A stretch of DNA of 64,000 nucleotides, taken from Microbulbifer halophilus. GTDB lineage: Bacteria > Pseudomonadota > Gammaproteobacteria > Pseudomonadales > Cellvibrionaceae. Positions 60,364-64,000 of the stretch are shown one piece after another. The translations under genes and the position numbers were made by a program. The notes beneath the pieces were generated by a model that was not told the origin of the DNA, searched no databases, and saw nothing but the letters and a program-made list of their open reading frames with translations. The first letter of the stretch is position 1; each line of letters starts with the position of its first letter. The stretch lies in the NCBI RefSeq assembly GCF_026183675.1, contig NZ_JAPIVK010000009.1, forward strand, positions 41,951 to 105,950, read 5' to 3'.

Positions 60364-60444
60364 CGGCCGAATCAGCCACCCAACAACAAAAACCCACCCC
60401 ACCCAGCTAACCTGACAACAAACCCCACAAACTCGCATTCGGCT

Positions 60445-60804
60445 ATGCCCGCCCCAAAATCCATTCACTGCAAACGCGCCTACGAACCACCCGAGCGAAA
60501 CGACGGCTACCGCGTACTGGTGGACCGCCTCTGGCCGCGCGGCGTCAGTCGCGAATCCCTGCAACTGGACGACTGGCGCAAGGACCTGGCGCCGTCCGAC
60601 GAACTGCGCCGCTGGTTCAATCACGACCCCCGGCTGTGGGCCGCCTTTTACCAGCGCTACCACAGGGAACTGCGCGAGAGGGAAAAGGAAATCGGGACGC
60701 TCCTGAAAGCCTGCAACGGGCGCCCGCTGACGCTGCTCTACGCCGCACGGGATCCCGAACACAACAACGCAGTGGCATTGAAAATGTTCCTGCAGCGTCA
60801 TTGA
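60445..60804 (+). CDS. DUF488 family protein
   Basis: A 119-residue protein with the DUF488 pattern VLVDRLWPRGVSRESL and DWRKDLAPSDELRRWFNHDP, ending LTLLYAARDPEHNNA. Function is unknown; relatives are small cytosolic proteins. The ATG at 60445 has no obvious ribosome site, but the domain starts immediately after it. Confidence 0.88.
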   Translation: MPAPKSIHCKRAYEPPERNDGYRVLVDRLWPRGVSRESLQLDDWRKDLAPSDELRRWFNHDPRLWAAFYQRYHRELREREKEIGTLLKACNGRPLTLLYAARDPEHNNAVALKMFLQRH

Positions 60805-60944
60805 ATTCACAGGCTCGAACGGAAGGTGATAACACAGACGGCTTTTCGCGCAGCAGAATGCCCCGCCAACTTGAAAACCCTGCCACCCCCCGCGGTCTAC
60901 ACTTTCGCAAAGAACGGACGCAATAAGGCAGAGGTCTCAACGAT

Positions 60945-62294
60945 ATGTTCACTCCCAAAGCGCTGACCACCTTCATCGGCGCAGCCGCGCTCACCGCCCT
61001 GCCGCTGATGGGTTTCAGCGAAGGCGATTCCGGCCAGAACCTGATCCCCGCGGCCGAAACCCGCCTGCCACTGGAGGACCTGCGCAGCTTTGCCAAGGTG
61101 TTCGAACAGATCCGCCAGGGCTATGTAGAGGAAGTGGATGACAGCACCCTGCTGGAATACGCAATCAAGGGCATGTTGCAGGGCCTGGACCCGCACTCCT
61201 CCTATCTGGACCGCGCCTCCTTCGACGACCTGCAGGCCAACACCACCGGCGAATTCGCCGGCCTGGGTATCGAAGTGGGGATTGAGAACGATTACATCAC
61301 CGTCGTCACCCCCATGGACGATACCCCCGCCGCGCGCGCCGGCCTCAAATCCGGCGATATCATCCTGCGCCTGTCCGGCAAGTCCCTGAAAGGTGTCGGC
61401 CTGGACGAGGCGGTGGAGCGCATGCGCGGGCCCAAGGGTAGCAGCGTGACCCTGACCATTGCGCGCCAGGGCCACAAGGAACCGTTTGACGTTACCATCG
61501 AGCGCGACACCGTGCGCGTGCGCAGTGTGCGCAGCAAAATTCTCGACGACGGCTACGGCTACCTGCGCATCAGCCAGTTCCAGCTGGATACCGGCAGCGA
61601 CGTGGCGGCGGAGATCCGCGAGCTGCAGGAAGAGGGCGACCTGAAAGGTATGGTCATCGACCTGCGCAACAATCCCGGCGGCGTACTGCAGTCCTCGGTG
61701 GAAGTGGCGGATGCGTTCCTCGACAGCGGCCTGGTGGTCTACACCGAGGGCCGCTCCAAATCCGCCAGCCTGGAATATTCCGCCGAACCCGGCGATATGA
61801 CCGAAGGTATTCCACTGGTGGTGCTGATCAACGACGGCTCCGCCTCCGCCGCCGAGATCGTCGCCGGTGCGCTGCAGGACCACCGCCGCGCGGTGGTCAT
61901 GGGGACCGACAGTTTCGGCAAGGGCTCTGTGCAGACGGTGATCCCGATCAACAGCGAGCGCGCCATCAAACTGACCACCGCCCTCTACTTCACCCCCAAC
62001 GGCCGCTCCATCCAGGCCCAGGGCATCACCCCCGATATCGTGGTCGAGCGTGTAAAAGTCACGCGCATGGAATCCGGAGGCCGCACCACCGAGGCCGATC
62101 TCGCCGGCCACCTGGGCAACGGCAACGGCGGCCGGGACCGCAACGCCGCCGACCGCAAGCGGGCCATGGAATCCCGCGAAGACTGGTACGGCCGCGACAA
62201 CCAGATTTTTGAAGCCTTGAATGTACTGAAGGGGATGAATCTCTACGCCCGGCAGCACGATAAAAAACGCGAGCGCGTGGCCCGCGTCGATTGA
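60945..62294 (+). CDS. ctpA: Carboxyl-terminal processing protease (S41)
   Basis: A 449-residue periplasmic S41 protease. A signal peptide is followed by a PDZ domain (about 95-170: GLGIEVGIENDYITVV...LKSGDIILRL) and the catalytic domain. Ser301 in GSASAAE and Lys326 in FGKGSVQT are 25 residues apart, as in Prc. It degrades or trims C-termini of envelope proteins. GAGG precedes the ATG by about 9 bases. The position after envC is the usual gammaproteobacterial order with DUF488 inserted. Confidence 0.93.
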   Translation: MFTPKALTTFIGAAALTALPLMGFSEGDSGQNLIPAAETRLPLEDLRSFAKVFEQIRQGYVEEVDDSTLLEYAIKGMLQGLDPHSSYLDRASFDDLQANTTGEFAGLGIEVGIENDYITVVTPMDDTPAARAGLKSGDIILRLSGKSLKGVGLDEAVERMRGPKGSSVTLTIARQGHKEPFDVTIERDTVRVRSVRSKILDDGYGYLRISQFQLDTGSDVAAEIRELQEEGDLKGMVIDLRNNPGGVLQSSVEVADAFLDSGLVVYTEGRSKSASLEYSAEPGDMTEGIPLVVLINDGSASAAEIVAGALQDHRRAVVMGTDSFGKGSVQTVIPINSERAIKLTTALYFTPNGRSIQAQGITPDIVVERVKVTRMESGGRTTEADLAGHLGNGNGGRDRNAADRKRAMESREDWYGRDNQIFEALNVLKGMNLYARQHDKKRERVARVD

Positions 62295-62300
62295 TCCGGT

Positions 62301-62328
62301 CGGAAGGGGCGGGCTCCCGCCCCTTCCG
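62301..62328. terminator. Strong hairpin between convergent ctpA and hisF
   Basis: CGGAAGGGGCGGG / CCCGCCCCTTCCG form a perfect 13-bp stem with a 2-base loop (in practice about 12 bp with a 4-base loop), between the convergent stop codons. There is no T-run, so it is either Rho-independent in a weak sense or an RNA 3' end barrier. Confidence 0.65.
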
Positions 62329-62333
62329 AGTAT

Positions 62334-63095
62334 TCAGACCCGCATTTCTATTCCCGCACTCTCCATATAGGCCTTGGCCTCGGCGATGCTGTATTCGCCG
62401 AAGTGAAAGATACTCGCCGCCAGCACCGCGTCGGCACCACCGTCGAGAACCCCTTCAGCCAGGTGCCGCAGGTTGCCGACGCCGCCGGAGGCAATTACCG
62501 GCACCGGCACCGCGTCGGAGACGGCACGGGTCAGGGCCAGGTCGAAACCGTTCCTGGTGCCGTCGCGATCCATGCTGGTCAGGAGTATTTCCCCGGCGCC
62601 GTAGTCGGCCATTTTTTTCGCCCATTCCACCGCGTCGATCCCGGTGGGCCTGCGGCCGCCGTGGGTGAAAATTTCCCAGCGCCCCTCGCCCACCCGCTTG
62701 GCATCGATGGCGACGACAATACACTGGCTGCCGAAACGTTCGGCCGCCTCGCGCACGAACTCGGGATTCTTGACCGCGGCGGAATTGATCGCTGTCTTGT
62801 CGGCGCCGGCGTTCAGCAGGTTGCGGATATCCTGCAGGCTGCGCACACCGCCGCCCACGGTCAGCGGGATAAACACCTGCGCGGCCATCTGTTCCACCGT
62901 GTGCAGGGTGGTGTCGCGCTCCTCGTGAGTGGCGGTGATATCGAGAAAGGTGATTTCATCCGCACCGGCTTCGTTGTAGCGCCGCGCAATTTCCACCGGG
63001 TCGCCGGCATCGCGGATATCGACAAAGTTCACGCCCTTGACCACGCGGCCGGCGTCCACGTCGAGGCAGGGAATAATCCGTTTCGCGAGCGCCAT
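62334..63095 (-). CDS. hisF: Imidazole glycerol phosphate synthase cyclase subunit
   Basis: A 253-residue (beta/alpha)8 enzyme that makes imidazole glycerol phosphate and AICAR with HisH. The two catalytic aspartates are in [12 protein letters not shown] (Asp11 position) and VAIDAKRV (Asp130 position). The phosphate loops TVGGGVRS and ASGGVG are present. The start is the ATG at 63095, 2 bases after hisA. Confidence 0.96.
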   Translation of the reverse strand: MALAKRIIPCLDVDAGRVVKGVNFVDIRDAGDPVEIARRYNEAGADEITFLDITATHEERDTTLHTVEQMAAQVFIPLTVGGGVRSLQDIRNLLNAGADKTAINSAAVKNPEFVREAAERFGSQCIVVAIDAKRVGEGRWEIFTHGGRRPTGIDAVEWAKKMADYGAGEILLTSMDRDGTRNGFDLALTRAVSDAVPVPVIASGGVGNLRHLAEGVLDGGADAVLAASIFHFGEYSIAEAKAYMESAGIEMRV

Positions 63096-63097
63096 GA

Positions 63098-63829
63098 CTA
63101 TTTTCCCCAGCCGTCGCAGAGCTGTTGCGCCCGGCGCAGGTTCAGCTTGTCTTCGTAGATGGCGCGGCCGGTGATGGCACCGTGGATGTCGCCGGCTTCC
63201 AGCAGTTGCTCGATATCCCCGATACTGCTGACGCCGCCCGAGGCGATGATCGGCACATCCACCGCGCGCGCCATCTCCTGCGTGGCCGGGATATTCACGC
63301 CCTGCATCATGCCGTCGCGGGCGATATCGGTGTAGACGATGGCACTGACACCGCAATCGGCGAACTGTTTCGCCAGCTCGGTGGCCTTCAACCCGGACAC
63401 TTCCGCCCAGCCCTCGGTGGCCACCAGGCCGTCCTTTGCATCCAGGCCGACAATGATATGTCCCTCGAATTCGCGACAGGCTTCCTTTACCAGGCCGGGC
63501 TGCTTGACCGCGGCGGTGCCGATGATCGCCCAGGTGACGCCGGCTTCCAGGTATTTTTCCACCGTGTACAGATCGCGTATACCGCCGCCGATCTGCACCG
63601 GCAGGTCCGGGAACTGCTTTGCGATGGCGGTGACCGCCTCGCCGTTGACCGGGTTGCCGGCGAAGGCGCCGTTCAGGTCCACCAGGTGCAACCGGCGCGC
63701 CCCCTCGTCGACCCAGTGCTGCGCGGTGGCCAGCGGGTCGTCGGAGAATACGGTGGCGTCGTCCATCTCACCCTGGCGCAGGCGCACGCACTGGCCGTCC
63801 TTTAGATCTATGGCGGGTATAACAATCAT
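63098..63829 (-). CDS. hisA: ProFAR isomerase
   Basis: A 243-residue (beta/alpha)8 isomerase catalysing the Amadori rearrangement before HisF/HisH. Catalytic Asp8 (in IPAIDLKDG) and the second Asp in YTDIARDGM are present, along with QIGGGIRD and ASGGVSS phosphate loops. The start is the ATG at 63829; the upstream ribosome site is weak. A palindromic repeat separates it from hisH. Confidence 0.95.
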   Translation of the reverse strand: MIVIPAIDLKDGQCVRLRQGEMDDATVFSDDPLATAQHWVDEGARRLHLVDLNGAFAGNPVNGEAVTAIAKQFPDLPVQIGGGIRDLYTVEKYLEAGVTWAIIGTAAVKQPGLVKEACREFEGHIIVGLDAKDGLVATEGWAEVSGLKATELAKQFADCGVSAIVYTDIARDGMMQGVNIPATQEMARAVDVPIIASGGVSSIGDIEQLLEAGDIHGAITGRAIYEDKLNLRRAQQLCDGWGK

Positions 63830-63843
63830 AACTGGAAAGAATC

Positions 63844-63914
63844 GTAGGATGGGCAAAGCGCAGCGTGCCCATCGGCCGAAATTTGATGGGCACGCTGCGC
63901 TTTGCCCATCCTAC
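63844..63914. repeat. Palindromic MITE-like element between hisH and hisA
   Basis: A perfect 30-bp inverted repeat (63844-63873 and 63885-63914) beginning GTAGGATGGGCAAAGCGCAG encloses an 11-base loop. It is the same family as the element in envC and lies in the hisH-hisA intergenic gap. Confidence 0.92.
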
Positions 63915-63925
63915 CAGGGGAAAAA

Positions 63926-64000
63926 TCAGGCGCGGCCGCTCCAGCCGACAAAGTTTTTCAGCAATTGCAGGCCGGCGTCCGCACTTTTTTCCGGATGGAA
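63926..64000 (-). CDS. hisH: Imidazole glycerol phosphate synthase glutaminase subunit, C-terminus only
   Basis: The last 24 codons, read from the window edge, give FHPEKSADAGLQLLKNFVGW and a few more residues. FHPEKS is the catalytic His-Glu motif of class-I glutamine amidotransferases, and the ending fits HisH. The start lies beyond the window. Its position before hisA-hisF is the usual order. Confidence 0.85.
   Translation of the reverse strand, partial: FHPEKSADAGLQLLKNFVGWSGRA

Noticed and set aside
60298-60444. N-terminal extension of the DUF488 frame back to 60298
   Set aside because: The extension runs through the CCCTCTCC hairpin repeat and is Pro/Asn-rich; the domain begins at the ATG at 60445.

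Overview
The window looks like chromosome of a high-GC marine gammaproteobacterium of the Cellvibrionales/Microbulbifer type. This is inferred from the gammaproteobacterial block secB-grxC-rhodanese facing gpmI-envC-ctpA, from hisH-hisA-hisF, from a large TonB-dependent receptor, and from many exported lipoproteins and beta-propeller proteins. No rRNA, tRNA or CRISPR array was seen.

Left part (1-14,850). hutH is followed by a compact minus-strand transcription unit running from about 13,680 down to 2,529. In transcription order it encodes a DUF2000 protein, a haem-oxygenase-like diiron protein, an ATP-grasp ligase, an MFS transporter, an Fe(II)/2-oxoglutarate oxygenase, a complete Opp/Dpp-type peptide ABC transporter (binding protein, two permeases, two ATPases), a 2Fe-2S ferredoxin and a small nitroreductase. 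A LysE exporter follows its terminator and a LysR regulator is divergent at the head. The composition of the first five genes is visibly lower in GC than the flanks. I read this as an undescribed biosynthesis/transport cluster for a small amino-acid- or peptide-derived molecule; the product is unknown.

Middle part (15,000-32,650). Two small lipoproteins are followed by a TetR-controlled fatty-acyl/CoA operon (tetR, enoyl-CoA hydratase, an exported NHL beta-propeller, acyl-CoA synthetase, two MaoC hydratases). Next come 3-hydroxybutyrate dehydrogenase and a CrbR/ErdR-like response regulator, then an HSL-family esterase, an MFS transporter and a CrbS/MxtR-like hybrid kinase with a sodium-solute symporter domain. 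A TonB receptor and a decayed transposase end this part.

Toxin region (32,660-48,580). A 3,457-residue secreted SpvB/TcdB/RHS protein ends in a variable tip carrying an HEAAH zinc-protease motif and is followed by a signal-peptide-bearing putative immunity protein. Two further orphan tip/immunity pairs lie downstream. Each of the three tips carries the same 20-bp junction sequence, and each putative immunity protein is exported. An Ig/PQQ-type exported protein precedes the RHS gene, with a perfect 20-bp LacI-type palindrome upstream. The tip region is AT-rich.

Right part (49,000-64,000). This is mostly core genome: pyruvate kinase, two META-like lipoproteins followed by five 76-bp tandem hairpin repeats, a beta-barrel protein, Smr, SDR, thioesterase and GFA genes, secB, grxC, rhodanese, gpmI, envC, DUF488, ctpA, hisF, hisA and the 3' end of hisH. 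A palindromic mobile-repeat family occurs between hisA and hisH and also inside the signal-peptide coding region of envC.
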